From positions 372,001 through 436,000 of the forward strand of contig NZ_JACHJY010000006.1 of assembly GCF_014203895.1 (NCBI RefSeq): a stretch of DNA of 64,000 bases. The letters run 5' to 3'. Positions 33,922 through 41,995 of the stretch are shown here, piece by piece (the first letter of the stretch is position 1; every line of letters begins with the position of its first letter). The stretch comes from Streptomyces nymphaeiformis. Its GTDB lineage: Bacteria; Actinomycetota; Actinomycetes; Streptomycetales; Streptomycetaceae. The translations under genes and the position numbers were made by a program. The notes under the pieces were generated by a model that was not told the DNA's origin, made no database searches, and saw only the letters and a program-made list of their open reading frames with translations.

Positions 33922-35516
33922 TCCCACACGGGCTCGCTGGTCTCCCGTACGACGCCGTCCGACCCGAAGACCAGGAACCGGTCGAAGCTCTTCGCGAACC
34001 ACCGGTCGTGCGTGACGGCCATCACCGTGCCCTCGTACGACTCCAGGCCCTCCTGGAGCGCCTCCGCGGACTCCAGGTCCAGGTTGTCCGTGGGCTCGTC
34101 GAGGAGCAGCGCGGTGGTGCCCGCGAGCTCCAGGAGGAGGATCTGGAAGCGCGCCTGCTGCCCGCCCGACAGCTTGTCGAACGACTGGTCCCCCTGCCGC
34201 TCCAGCTCGTACCGCCGCAGCATCGACATCGCCGCACCACGGTCCTTGGCGTGCTCGGTCCACAGGATGTCGACGAGCGGCCGCCCGGCCAGCTCCGGGT
34301 GCGCGTGGGTCTGCGCGAAGTGCCCCGGCACGACCCGCGCGCCGAGCTTCCAGTCGCCCGTGTGGGCCACCGAGGGGTCACCGGCGAGCAGCCGCAGGAA
34401 GTGCGACTTCCCGGACCCGTTCGAGCCGAGGACGGCGACCCGCTCCCCGTAGAAGATCTCCAGGGAGAACGGCTTCATCAGACCGGTCAGCTCAAGGTTC
34501 TCGCAGGTCACGGCCCGCACCCCGGTCCGCCCGCCGCGCAGCCGCATCCGGATGTCCTGCTCGCGCGGCGGCTCCGGCGGCGGACCCGCCTCCTCGAACT
34601 TCTTCAGCCGCGTCTGCGCCGCCGCGTACCGGGACGCCATCTCGTGGCTGACCGCGGCCGCCTGCCGCAGGTTGATCACCAGCTTCTTCAGCTGCGCGTG
34701 CTTCTCGTCCCAGCGCCGCTTCAGCTCCTCGAAGCGGGCGAACCGCTCCCGCCGCGCCTCGTGGAAGGTGTCGAAGCCGCCGCCGTGCACCCAGACGTCC
34801 GATCCGGCCGGGCCGGGCTCGACCGCGATGATCTTCTGCGCGCCCCGGGAGAGCAGCTCCCGGTCGTGGGAGATGAAGAGCACGGTCTTACGGGTCTCCC
34901 GCAGCCGCTCCTCGAGCCACCGCTTGCCGGGCACGTCCAGGTAGTTGTCGGGCTCGTCGAGCAGCAGCACCTCGTCGGGGCCGCGCAGCAGCGACTCCAG
35001 GACGAGCCGCTTCTGCTCACCGCCGGAGAGCGTCCGCACCTCACGGAACTGCGCCTTGTCGTACGGGACGCCCAGCGCGGCCATCGTGCAGATGTCCCAG
35101 AGGGTCTCGGCCTCGTACCCCTGCACCTCGGCCCAGTCGCTGAGGGCCTGCGCGTACTTCATCTGCGCGGCCTCGTCGTCGACGGTCATGATCAGGTGCT
35201 CGGCCTCGTCGACGGCCTTCGCGGCCTCCCGGATCCGGGGCTGGGCGACGGAGACCAGCAGGTCGCGGACGGTGGACTCGTCCCGTACGGAGCCGACGAA
35301 CTGCGGCATCACGCCGAGCCCGCCGCTGACGGTGACGGTGCCGCCGTGCGGCTGGAGCTCCCCCGCGATCATCCGGAGCAGTGTCGTCTTGCCGGCGCCG
35401 TTGGCCCCGACGAGGGCGACGACGGCGCCCTCCCCGACCCGGAAGGAGGCGTCCCCGAGCAGGACCCTCCCGTCGGGAAGGTAGTACTCCAGATGTGCGG
35501 CCTCGACATGTCCCAT
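33894..35516 (-). CDS. ABC-F family ATPase (translation factor or ribosome protection type)
   Basis: A 540-residue soluble protein with two ABC domains and no membrane segment. The P-loops are GANGAGKTTLLR near residue 35 and GSNGSGKSHFLRLL near 355. The signatures are LSGGEQKRL and LSGGQQARF, and the Walker B motifs are LLLDEPDNYLD and LLLDEPTDNLD. The roughly 80-residue linker between them is the P-site tRNA interaction motif typical of ABC-F proteins, which act at the ribosomal E site. Its genomic setting suggests a housekeeping paralogue, though antibiotic-resistance ABC-Fs look similar. The ATG at 35516 is preferred over one three codons upstream. Confidence 0.93.
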   Translation of the reverse strand: MGHVEAAHLEYYLPDGRVLLGDASFRVGEGAVVALVGANGAGKTTLLRMIAGELQPHGGTVTVSGGLGVMPQFVGSVRDESTVRDLLVSVAQPRIREAAKAVDEAEHLIMTVDDEAAQMKYAQALSDWAEVQGYEAETLWDICTMAALGVPYDKAQFREVRTLSGGEQKRLVLESLLRGPDEVLLLDEPDNYLDVPGKRWLEERLRETRKTVLFISHDRELLSRGAQKIIAVEPGPAGSDVWVHGGGFDTFHEARRERFARFEELKRRWDEKHAQLKKLVINLRQAAAVSHEMASRYAAAQTRLKKFEEAGPPPEPPREQDIRMRLRGGRTGVRAVTCENLELTGLMKPFSLEIFYGERVAVLGSNGSGKSHFLRLLAGDPSVAHTGDWKLGARVVPGHFAQTHAHPELAGRPLVDILWTEHAKDRGAAMSMLRRYELERQGDQSFDKLSGGQQARFQILLLELAGTTALLLDEPTDNLDLESAEALQEGLESYEGTVMAVTHDRWFAKSFDRFLVFGSDGVVRETSEPVWDERRVERAR

Positions 35517-35572
35517 GGGATGCATTGTCGCCGCCCGCCGGGGCCTCGCCCAACCGGTTTAGGATGCGCGGC

Positions 35573-36562
35573 ATGAGCTTTGGGGGACCGCAGTGGCCGC
35601 AAGAGCCGCAGCAGCAGGGGCAGCAGGGGTACGGACAGCAGCCCGGGTACGGGTACCCGCCGCCGCAAGGGCAGGGACAGGGGCAGGGGCAGCAGCCGGG
35701 CTACGGCTACCCGCAGCCCCACCAGCCGCAGCAGCAGCCGAACCCCTTCCCCGGCGCGCAGGGCAGCACTGACACCCCCGACTGGGGCGCCCTTGCCGAC
35801 GCCTCGGCCTCGCGCGGCCGTCGCAAGCGCCTCCTGCTGATCGCCGGCGGCGTCCTGGCCACAGTGGCCGTGGGCGCGATCGTCGCGACCGCCGTCGTGA
35901 GCACGAACAAGAAGAACGACGAGGCCAAGAACCCGGTCCCCACCGGCACGGTCTCCCCCACGGGCACGCCGACCCCCGAGCCGACGTTCTCGTCGGTGGC
36001 GCCGCCGCCCCCGCCGAACCCGAAGGACTACATCTCCGACCCGAAGAAGGACAAGGCCCCGCTCAGCGCCGAGGGCCTCTTCCCGGGCAAGAAGATGTCC
36101 ATGAACGGCCGCGCGTACAAGAAGGGCGCGACCTCCGCCACGACGAACTGCGTGGCCGTCACCCAGGGCGGCCTCGGCAGCGTCCTGAAGCGGAACGGCT
36201 GCGAGCGGGTGCTCCGCGCCACCTATGTGAAGGACGGCGTGGCGATCACCGTCGGCGTCGCCGTCTTCCCCTCCGAGGCGGCGGCCCAGAAGGCGAAGGA
36301 CCAGGCCACCGGTGGCGTCGCGCCCCTGACGGGCGCGGGCGTGGGTGACTTCTGCCACGCCACCGTCTGCCTGCGCCGCTCGAACGCGATCGGCCGGTAC
36401 GCGTACTTCACCCAGGCCGGCTTCGCCAACGGCAAGAAGGTCACCAAGGCCGACGAGCCCGTCTTCCAGGCCAGCGACGACCTCGGCACCTTCGCCTTCA
36501 ACCAGATCTACGCCCGGGGCCGCGCCCAGGCCTCAGCAGCAGCCGCCGACTCCGGGGAGTGA
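35573..36562 (+). CDS. Single-span membrane protein with Gln/Pro/Gly-rich N-terminus
   Basis: A 329-residue protein. Residues 1-60 are a low-complexity Q/P/G/Y segment (for example QQPGYGYPPPQGQGQ). A basic RGRRKR precedes one membrane helix at about 86-107 (LLLIAGGVLATVAVGAIVA). A Pro/Thr linker and an extracellular domain of about 190 residues follow, with three Cys (TNCVAV, NGCERV, FCHATVC). The architecture is common in actinobacteria; the extracellular role is unknown. AGGA lies 8 nt before the ATG. It is convergent with truA, overlapping by 30 bp. Confidence 0.85.
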   Translation: MSFGGPQWPQEPQQQGQQGYGQQPGYGYPPPQGQGQGQGQQPGYGYPQPHQPQQQPNPFPGAQGSTDTPDWGALADASASRGRRKRLLLIAGGVLATVAVGAIVATAVVSTNKKNDEAKNPVPTGTVSPTGTPTPEPTFSSVAPPPPPNPKDYISDPKKDKAPLSAEGLFPGKKMSMNGRAYKKGATSATTNCVAVTQGGLGSVLKRNGCERVLRATYVKDGVAITVGVAVFPSEAAAQKAKDQATGGVAPLTGAGVGDFCHATVCLRRSNAIGRYAYFTQAGFANGKKVTKADEPVFQASDDLGTFAFNQIYARGRAQASAAAADSGE

Positions 36563-37390
36563 CCGCTTGTTGCGCGCCTCCCGGCTGCGGGCGGCGAGCA
36601 GCTCGTCCGCCGGGTAGCCGACCTCTTCGAGGGTGAGGCCGTGCGGCCGCACGACGTGGACGGCCGAGTCCCGGACTCCGGCGGCGAGCACCTTGCCGGG
36701 CCAGTCGACCGGCCGGTGGCCGTCGCCGACGAAGAGCAGGGCGCCGACGAGCGAGCGGACCATGTTGTGGCAGAAGGCGTCCGCCTTGACGGTCGCCTCC
36801 AGGACCCCGTCCTCGCGCCGCTCCCAGCGCAGCACCTGGAGCGTGCGGATGGTGGTGGCGCCCTCGCGCTTCTTGCAGTACGCGGCGAAGTCGTGCTCGC
36901 CGACGAGCGCGGTGGCGGCCTCGTTCATGGCGTCCATGTCGAGGGCCCAGTCGTGCCAGAGCACGTGCCCGCGGAGCAGCGGGTCGACGCCGCCGGGGTT
37001 GTCGGTGACGCGGTAGGCGTAGCGGCGCCAGACGGCGGAGAACCGGGCGTTGAAGCCGGCGGGGGCCTCCTCCACCGACCACACCCGCACGTCGTGGGAG
37101 AGCCGCCCGGCGAGCCGCCGCAGCAGCTTGTCCCGGTGCTCGGCCCACACGTCCACGGGCAGGTCGACATGGGCGACCTGGCCGCGCGCGTGCACCCCGG
37201 CGTCGGTCCGGCCGGCGACGGTCAGCTCGTACGTCTCCTTGGACCGGGTGACGGTCCGCAGGGCGTCCTCGATCTCCCCCTGCACGGTCCGCTGCCCCTG
37301 GGCCTGCTTGGCCCAGCCGGAGAAGTCCTTGCCGTCGTACGAAAGGTCGAGCCGAACCCGTACGAACCCGTCCTGCACGTCATCGCTCAC
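36533..37390 (-). CDS. truA: tRNA pseudouridine(38-40) synthase TruA
   Basis: A 285-residue synthase modifying the tRNA anticodon arm. The catalytic Asp lies in VAGRTDAGVHARGQVAH at about residues 58-74. The N-terminal LDLSYDGKDFSGWAKQ and later HNMVRSLVGALLFVGDG are family hallmarks. It follows rplQ past a terminator-like hairpin, the usual alpha-operon neighbour order in Streptomyces. Confidence 0.97.
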   Translation of the reverse strand: MSDDVQDGFVRVRLDLSYDGKDFSGWAKQAQGQRTVQGEIEDALRTVTRSKETYELTVAGRTDAGVHARGQVAHVDLPVDVWAEHRDKLLRRLAGRLSHDVRVWSVEEAPAGFNARFSAVWRRYAYRVTDNPGGVDPLLRGHVLWHDWALDMDAMNEAATALVGEHDFAAYCKKREGATTIRTLQVLRWERREDGVLEATVKADAFCHNMVRSLVGALLFVGDGHRPVDWPGKVLAAGVRDSAVHVVRPHGLTLEEVGYPADELLAARSREARNKRSLPGVGGCC

Positions 37391-37416
37391 GCGAAGATCC
37401 TCTCAAAGACACGGGA

Positions 37417-37448
37417 ACGGGCCCGCACCCCAGGGGGTACGGGCCCGC
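37417..37448 (-). terminator. Hairpin terminator between rplQ and truA
   Basis: Arms ACGGGCCCGCACCCC and GGGGTACGGGCCCGC pair over about 15 bp with two mismatches, and a short loop. It is 25 bp downstream of the rplQ stop on the minus strand. Confidence 0.75.
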
Positions 37449-37472
37449 TCACGAGAAACGTACGAAAAACGC

Positions 37473-37943
37473 TTACGCGTCCTTCGCCTCGTCCTCGGTC
37501 GCCTCGACGGCGGCGGCCTCGTCGGCCTCCTTGACGGCGCGCTTGGTGGCGGCCTCGGCCTCGGCAACGGTCGCCTTCTTGGCGATCTCGCCCTCGACCA
37601 GCTCGATCACGGCCATCGGGGCGTTGTCGCCACGACGGTTGCCGATCTTGGTGATGCGGGTGTAGCCACCCGGACGCTCCGAGTAACGCGGGGCGATCTC
37701 GGTGAAGAGGGTGTGGACGATGCCCTTGTCGGTGATCGTCTGCAGCACCAGGCGACGGTTGTGGATGTCGCCCTTCTTCGCCTTGGTGATCAGGCGCTCG
37801 GCGACCGGACGCAGGCGACGGGCCTTGGCCTCGGTCGTGGTGATGCGGCCGTGCTCGAAGAGCGACTTCGCCAGGTTGGCGAGGAGCAGCTTCTCGTGCG
37901 CGGCGGAACCGCCGAGGCGGGCACCCTTCGCGGGACGCGGCAT
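37473..37943 (-). CDS. rplQ: 50S ribosomal protein L17
   Basis: A 156-residue L17 starting MPRPAKGARLGGSAAHEKLL, with AAGGAG about 8 nt upstream. The first 120 residues are the conserved fold. The remainder is an Ala/Glu-rich, mostly acidic tail (AEAEAATKRAVKEADEAAAV) characteristic of actinomycete L17. It is the last ribosomal gene of the long minus-strand cluster, separated from rpoA by a dispersed repeat. Confidence 0.98.
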   Translation of the reverse strand: MPRPAKGARLGGSAAHEKLLLANLAKSLFEHGRITTTEAKARRLRPVAERLITKAKKGDIHNRRLVLQTITDKGIVHTLFTEIAPRYSERPGGYTRITKIGNRRGDNAPMAVIELVEGEIAKKATVAEAEAATKRAVKEADEAAAVEATEDEAKDA

Positions 37944-38021
37944 GGTGTTTCTCCTTGTGATCTGCACCGGCCGTATGAGGTACCGATGTCAGTGTCCGAG
38001 CGGGCGGTCACCCGTCGGAGA

Positions 38022-38080
38022 CCCCGCGCCCCGTAAGGGGCGCGGGGAACTGCGCGGCCGGCCGAAACCGGCCCGCAGCA
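38022..38080. repeat. Dispersed Streptomyces intergenic hairpin repeat between rpoA and rplQ
   Basis: CCCCGCGCCCC-GTAA-GGGGCGCGGGG is a perfect 11-bp stem, followed by GGAACTGCGCGGCCGGCC and a GGCCCGCAGC tail. From general knowledge, GGGGCGCGGGGAACTGCGC is a very frequent intergenic sequence in Streptomyces genomes, often just after genes. Here it could attenuate transcription into rplQ. Confidence 0.75.
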
Positions 38081-38091
38081 AGAACTGAGAC

Positions 38092-39114
38092 TTAGTACTG
38101 CTCGGTCTCGACGAAACCGGCGTCCGCGTCGTCGTCGGCGCCGAAGGCGTCGGCGGCGGCGGTCGGGTCGAATCCGGGCGGGCTGTCCTTGAGCGCGAGG
38201 CCCATGCCGGCCAGCTTCGCCTTGACCTCGTCGATCGACTTCGCACCGAAGTTGCGGATGTCGAGCAGGTCGGCCTCGGAGCGGGCGACGAGCTCACCCA
38301 CGGAGTGGATGCCCTCACGCTTGAGGCAGTTGTACGAGCGAACGGTGAGCTCGAGCTCCTCGATCGGCAGCGCCAGGTCGGCGGCGAGGGCGGCGTCCGT
38401 CGGGGACGGGCCCATGTCGATGCCCTCGGCGTCGATGTTGAGCTCGCGGGCGAGACCGAACAGCTCGACCAGGGTCTTGCCGGCGGACGCCATGGCGTCA
38501 CGCGGGCGCATGGCCTGCTTGGTCTCGACGTCGACGATGAGCTTGTCGAAGTCGGTGCGCTGCTCGACTCGGGTCGCCTCGACCTTGTAGGTGACCTTGA
38601 GGACCGGCGAGTAGATCGAGTCGACCGGGATGCGGCCGATCTCCTGGCCGACCTGCTTGTTCTGGACGGCGGAGACGTAGCCGCGACCGCGCTCGACGGT
38701 CAGCTCCATCTCCAGCTTGCCCTTGGCGTTCAGGGTCGCCAGAACGAGGTCGGGGTTGTGCACCTCGACACCGGCCGGGGGCGCGATGTCGGCGGCGGTG
38801 ACCAGACCCGGGCCCTGCTTGCGCAGGTACATCACGACCGGCTCGTCGTGCTCCGAGGAGACGACCAGCTGCTTGATGTTGAGGATGAGGTCGGTGACGT
38901 CCTCCTTGACACCCGGCACGGTGGTGAACTCGTGCAGGACACCGTCGATGCGGATGCTGGTGACAGCGGCACCCGGGATCGAGGAGAGGAGGGTACGGCG
39001 GAGGGAGTTGCCGAGGGTGTAACCGAAGCCCGGCTCCAGCGGCTCGATGACGAACCGGGAGCGGAACTCGTCGACGACCTCTTCGGTCAGCGACGGACGC
39101 TGAGCGATAAGCAT
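38092..39114 (-). CDS. rpoA: DNA-directed RNA polymerase subunit alpha
   Basis: A 340-residue subunit. The N-terminal dimerisation domain (FVIEPLEPGFGYTLGNSLRR) nucleates polymerase assembly. The C-terminal domain from about residue 245 (LELTVRSYNCLKREGIHSV) contacts UP elements and activators. The acidic tail ends DADAGFVETEQY. It lies between rpsK and rplQ as in other bacteria. Confidence 0.98.
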   Translation of the reverse strand: MLIAQRPSLTEEVVDEFRSRFVIEPLEPGFGYTLGNSLRRTLLSSIPGAAVTSIRIDGVLHEFTTVPGVKEDVTDLILNIKQLVVSSEHDEPVVMYLRKQGPGLVTAADIAPPAGVEVHNPDLVLATLNAKGKLEMELTVERGRGYVSAVQNKQVGQEIGRIPVDSIYSPVLKVTYKVEATRVEQRTDFDKLIVDVETKQAMRPRDAMASAGKTLVELFGLARELNIDAEGIDMGPSPTDAALAADLALPIEELELTVRSYNCLKREGIHSVGELVARSEADLLDIRNFGAKSIDEVKAKLAGMGLALKDSPPGFDPTAAADAFGADDDADAGFVETEQY

Positions 39115-39245
39115 GTCTGTGATTCCTTCATTCGTGGACGCCCACTATTTGACGTCCTCGGAGTACTGCGTACTGCAAGGGTACGGGCGGCACGTCCCGT
39201 GAAGGGTCGCACCGCCCGAAAAGTCCTGCTCAAGCAGCCCGTGCG

Positions 39246-39650
39246 TCAGACGCGGCGGCGCTTGGGGGGACGGCAGCCGTTGTGCGGCGTGGGGGTGACG
39301 TCCTGGATCGAACCGACCTCGAGGCCCGTGGCCTGGAGGGAGCGGATCGCGGTCTCACGGCCGGAGCCGGGACCCTTGACGAAGACGTCGACCTTGCGCA
39401 TGCCGTGCTCCTGCGCGCGGCGGGCGGCCGACTCGGCGGCCATCTGCGCGGCGAAGGGGGTGGACTTGCGCGAGCCCTTGAAGCCGACGTGGCCGGCGGA
39501 GGCCCAGGAGATCACGTTGCCCGAGGGGTCCGTGATCGAGACGATCGTGTTGTTGAACGTGCTCTTGATGTGCGCGTGGCCGTGAGCGACGTTCTTCTTT
39601 TCCTTGCGGCGCACCTTCTTGGCAGCGCCCTGACGACCCTTGGGGGGCAT
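39246..39650 (-). CDS. rpsK: 30S ribosomal protein S11
   Basis: A 134-residue S11, with GHAHIKSTFNNTIVSITDPS and the C-terminal DVTPTPHNGCRPPKRRRV intact. It forms part of the small-subunit platform that lines the mRNA exit. It lies between rpsM and rpoA. Confidence 0.98.
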   Translation of the reverse strand: MPPKGRQGAAKKVRRKEKKNVAHGHAHIKSTFNNTIVSITDPSGNVISWASAGHVGFKGSRKSTPFAAQMAAESAARRAQEHGMRKVDVFVKGPGSGRETAIRSLQATGLEVGSIQDVTPTPHNGCRPPKRRRV

Positions 39651-39716
39651 CTCTTACTCCTACGGGAGGTGGTCGGTCCTACAGCGAAGACCGCTTGGTC
39701 AAGCGTCCGCTGAGGA

Positions 39717-40097
39717 CTACTTCTTGCCCGGCTTCTTCTTACCGGCGATGGCGCGACGCGGGCCCTTGCGGGTACGAGCGTTCGTGCTGGTGCGCTGACC
39801 GCGGACGGGCAGGCCACGACGGTGGCGGAGGCCCTGGTAGCAGCCGATCTCGACCTTGCGGCGGATGTCGGCGGCGATCTCGCGGCGGAGGTCACCCTCG
39901 GTCTGGAGGTTGGCGTCCACGTACTCGCGGATCTTGACGAGGTCTTCCTCGGCAAGGTCGCGGACACGGATGGACTCGTTCACGCCGGTCGCGGCGAGGA
40001 TCTCCTCGGACCGGGTGCGCCCGATACCGAAGACGTAGGTGAGTGCGACCACCACACGCTTGTCACGCGGGATGTCAACACCGGAAACGCGTGCCAT
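39717..40097 (-). CDS. rpsM: 30S ribosomal protein S13
   Basis: A 126-residue S13. It has MARVSGVDIPRDKRVVVALT, the YQGLRHRRGLPVRGQRT motif, and a basic C-terminal tail (KGPRRAIAGKKKPGKK) that reaches P-site tRNA. It lies between rpmJ and rpsK. Confidence 0.98.
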   Translation of the reverse strand: MARVSGVDIPRDKRVVVALTYVFGIGRTRSEEILAATGVNESIRVRDLAEEDLVKIREYVDANLQTEGDLRREIAADIRRKVEIGCYQGLRHRRGLPVRGQRTSTNARTRKGPRRAIAGKKKPGKK

Positions 40098-40286
40098 TCA
40101 ATGGCTCCTGTGTTCTCGGGGGTCTGCTGCAGAACCGATCCCGGCTGCCGTATGAGGTACAGGTCGGGTCCCCGGCCCCCGCCGGAGGTGCCGTCAACCG
40201 TGGGACACGATCGGACGGGCTCTGCGTATGTACGTATTGCTATGCGTCGCGCGAAGAACTGCGAGATGCAGGTCGGTCGGCGTGCG

Positions 40287-40400
40287 TCAGCCCTGGCGCT
40301 GCTTGTGGCGCAGGTTGTCGCAGATGACCATGACCCGGCCGTGACGGCGGATCACCTTGCACTTGTCGCAGATCTTCTTGACGCTCGGCTTGACCTTCAT
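40287..40400 (-). CDS. rpmJ: 50S ribosomal protein L36
   Basis: A 37-residue protein, MKVKPSVKKICDKCKVIRRH onward, ending NLRHKQRQG. It is the zinc-binding (C+) form, with the CDKC, C and H ligands present. It is too short for most gene callers but unambiguous, between infA and rpsM. A zinc-free paralogue elsewhere, under Zur control, would be usual in Streptomyces. Confidence 0.97.
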   Translation of the reverse strand: MKVKPSVKKICDKCKVIRRHGRVMVICDNLRHKQRQG

Positions 40401-40459
40401 GGGATGTGAGGTTCTCCGGGTCAGTGCCACCACCCGCACGGAGGCGGGTACGGCAAGAT

Positions 40460-40681
40460 CTACTTGTACCGGTAGACGATCCGGCCACGCGTCAGGTCGT
40501 ACGGAGAGAGCTCCACGACGACCCGGTCGTCCGGGAGGATTCGGATGTAGTGCATCCGCATCTTGCCGGAGATGTGCGCGAGGACCTTGTGACCGTTCTG
40601 GAGCTCCACCTTGAACATGGCGTTCGGGAGGGACTCGATCACGGTGCCCTCGATTTCGATGGCACCTTGCTTCTTGGCCAC
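40460..40681 (-). CDS. infA: Translation initiation factor IF-1
   Basis: A 73-residue OB-fold protein, AKKQGAIEIEGTVIESLPNA through YDLTRGRIVYRYK, which binds the ribosomal A site at initiation. The GTG start at 40681 has GAAAGGCG upstream. It is first of the infA-rpmJ-rpsM-rpsK-rpoA-rplQ group. The insert/duplication after map lies just upstream, so its promoter should be within 40682-40840 or beyond. Confidence 0.98.
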   Translation of the reverse strand: MAKKQGAIEIEGTVIESLPNAMFKVELQNGHKVLAHISGKMRMHYIRILPDDRVVVELSPYDLTRGRIVYRYK

Positions 40682-40837
40682 GCTTCGCCTTTCGAATCGG
40701 CTACCTTGATCGACTCTCTTCGCCGTGTGCAGGCACACGGGTACACGAGAGCCGACGCATCAGTCTACGTCAGGCCCCAGGAAAAGACGAATCGGGAAGT
40801 CTGCCCACCGTAGAAGATCATTACGCAAAGGACGAAA

Positions 40838-41108
40838 CGCCCAGCCTGCGGCCGGGCCCCGGCCCTACGCCAGCGGGTCCGGTGCCGCCGTCACGCCCAG
40901 CTCCGCGAGCTTCGCCTTGCCGCCGACCCGATTCCCGACGCAGCCCTCGCGGGCTCGGCGCCGGAGCGCCTCGCAGGCTTCGGTCTGCTGCGCCGGACTC
41001 CGTCCGCCGGACGTGGTCCTCGCCCAGCCGCCGGCCGGGCCCCGGCCCTACGCCAGCGGGTCCGGTGCCGCCGTCACGCCCAGCTCCGCGAGCTTCGCCT
41101 TGCCGCCG
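40838..41108. repeat. Duplicated 3' end of map flanking a 95-bp insert
   Basis: The 88 bp at 41021-41108 cover the last 58 bp of map codons, its stop and 27 bp beyond. They recur at 40838-40925 with two changes. The insert between them (40926-41020) carries CTGCGCCGGACTCCGTCCG, followed by a CCGG-ACGTGG segment, and a GCCC-TCGC-GGGC hairpin. It is homologous to the insert after the ABC-F gene. The distal copy still encodes AELGVTAAPDPLA plus a stop, but has no start. Confidence 0.9.
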
Positions 41109-41899
41109 TCGACCGCCGTGAGGACCAGCGGGCCCTCCTCGGTCAGGGCGATGGAGTGCTCCCAGTGGGAGGACCAGGTGCCGTCGGTCGTGATGACCGT
41201 CCAGTCGTCCTCCAGGACCTCCGTGCGCGGGGTGCCCAGGGAGACCATCGGCTCGATCGCCAGGCAGAGGCCGGGGACCAGCTTGGGGCCCTTGCCGCGC
41301 TTGCGGGAGACGTAGTTCAGCAGGTGCGGGTCCATGTGCATCTCCGTACCGATGCCGTGGCCGCCGTAGTCCTCGATGATGCCGTAGCGGCCGAGGCTGT
41401 GGTCGCCCACGGCGGGACGCGGCTGGCGCTTGATGTACGACTCGATCGCCTTCGAGATGTCCACCAGGCGGTTGCCGAGCTTCATCGCCGCGATGCCGGC
41501 CCACATCGACCCCTCGGTCACCCGGGAGAGCTCGACCAGCTCCGGGGCGTGACCGGTTCCGACGAAGGCGGTGTACGCGGCGTCACCGTGCCAGCCGTCC
41601 ACGATCGCGCCGCAGTCGATCGAGATGATGTCGCCGTCCTTGAGGACGGTCTTCTCGTCGGGGATGCCGTGGACGACGACCTCGTTCACCGAGGTGCAGA
41701 TCGTCGCGGGGAAGCCGCCGTACCCGAGGAAGTTCGACTTCGCCCCGTGGTCGGCGATGACCTTGCGCGCGACCTCGTCGAGGTCCTTCGTCGTCGCACC
41801 CGGCACGGCCGCCTCGCGGGTCGCCGCGTGGATGGCGGCGACGACCAGCCCCGCCTCGCGCATCTTCGCGATCTGCTCGGGGGTCTTGATCTGCACCAT
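41048..41899 (-). CDS. map: Methionine aminopeptidase, type I
   Basis: A 283-residue enzyme removing the initiator Met from nascent proteins. The metal ligands are visible in order: Asp in IISIDCGAIVDGWHGDAAYT, His in DYGGHGIGTEMH, and Glu in CLAIEPMV and HWEHSIALTEEGP. The substrate His is in VNEVVVHGIPDE. It follows adk past a strong hairpin. Its 3' end is duplicated downstream (see the repeat at 40838-41108). Confidence 0.97.
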   Translation of the reverse strand: MVQIKTPEQIAKMREAGLVVAAIHAATREAAVPGATTKDLDEVARKVIADHGAKSNFLGYGGFPATICTSVNEVVVHGIPDEKTVLKDGDIISIDCGAIVDGWHGDAAYTAFVGTGHAPELVELSRVTEGSMWAGIAAMKLGNRLVDISKAIESYIKRQPRPAVGDHSLGRYGIIEDYGGHGIGTEMHMDPHLLNYVSRKRGKGPKLVPGLCLAIEPMVSLGTPRTEVLEDDWTVITTDGTWSSHWEHSIALTEEGPLVLTAVDGGKAKLAELGVTAAPDPLA

Positions 41900-41940
41900 C
41901 GTGGCCGCGGCCTTTCCTTCGAGTACGGGGAACAGAACAA

Positions 41941-41983
41941 CGATACGGCCGCGGCGCCCCCGAGGGGCACCGCGGCCGTATCG
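41941..41983 (-). terminator. Strong hairpin between adk and map
   Basis: A 20-bp stem with a single mismatch (CGATACGGCCGCGG arms) and a CGA loop begins 12 bp after the adk stop. map probably needs read-through or its own promoter in the 41 bp beyond it. Confidence 0.85.
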
Positions 41984-41995
41984 AACGAACCGGGG

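Noticed and set aside
40838..40925. Distal copy of the map 3' end as a map pseudogene
   Set aside because: Only 88 bp is present, with no start or other map sequence. It is better described as a duplicated gene end beside an insert.
40821..41504. 227-codon minus-strand frame crossing the map gene end and the repeat
   Set aside because: It is out of frame with map. Its internal peptide repeat simply reflects the duplicated DNA.
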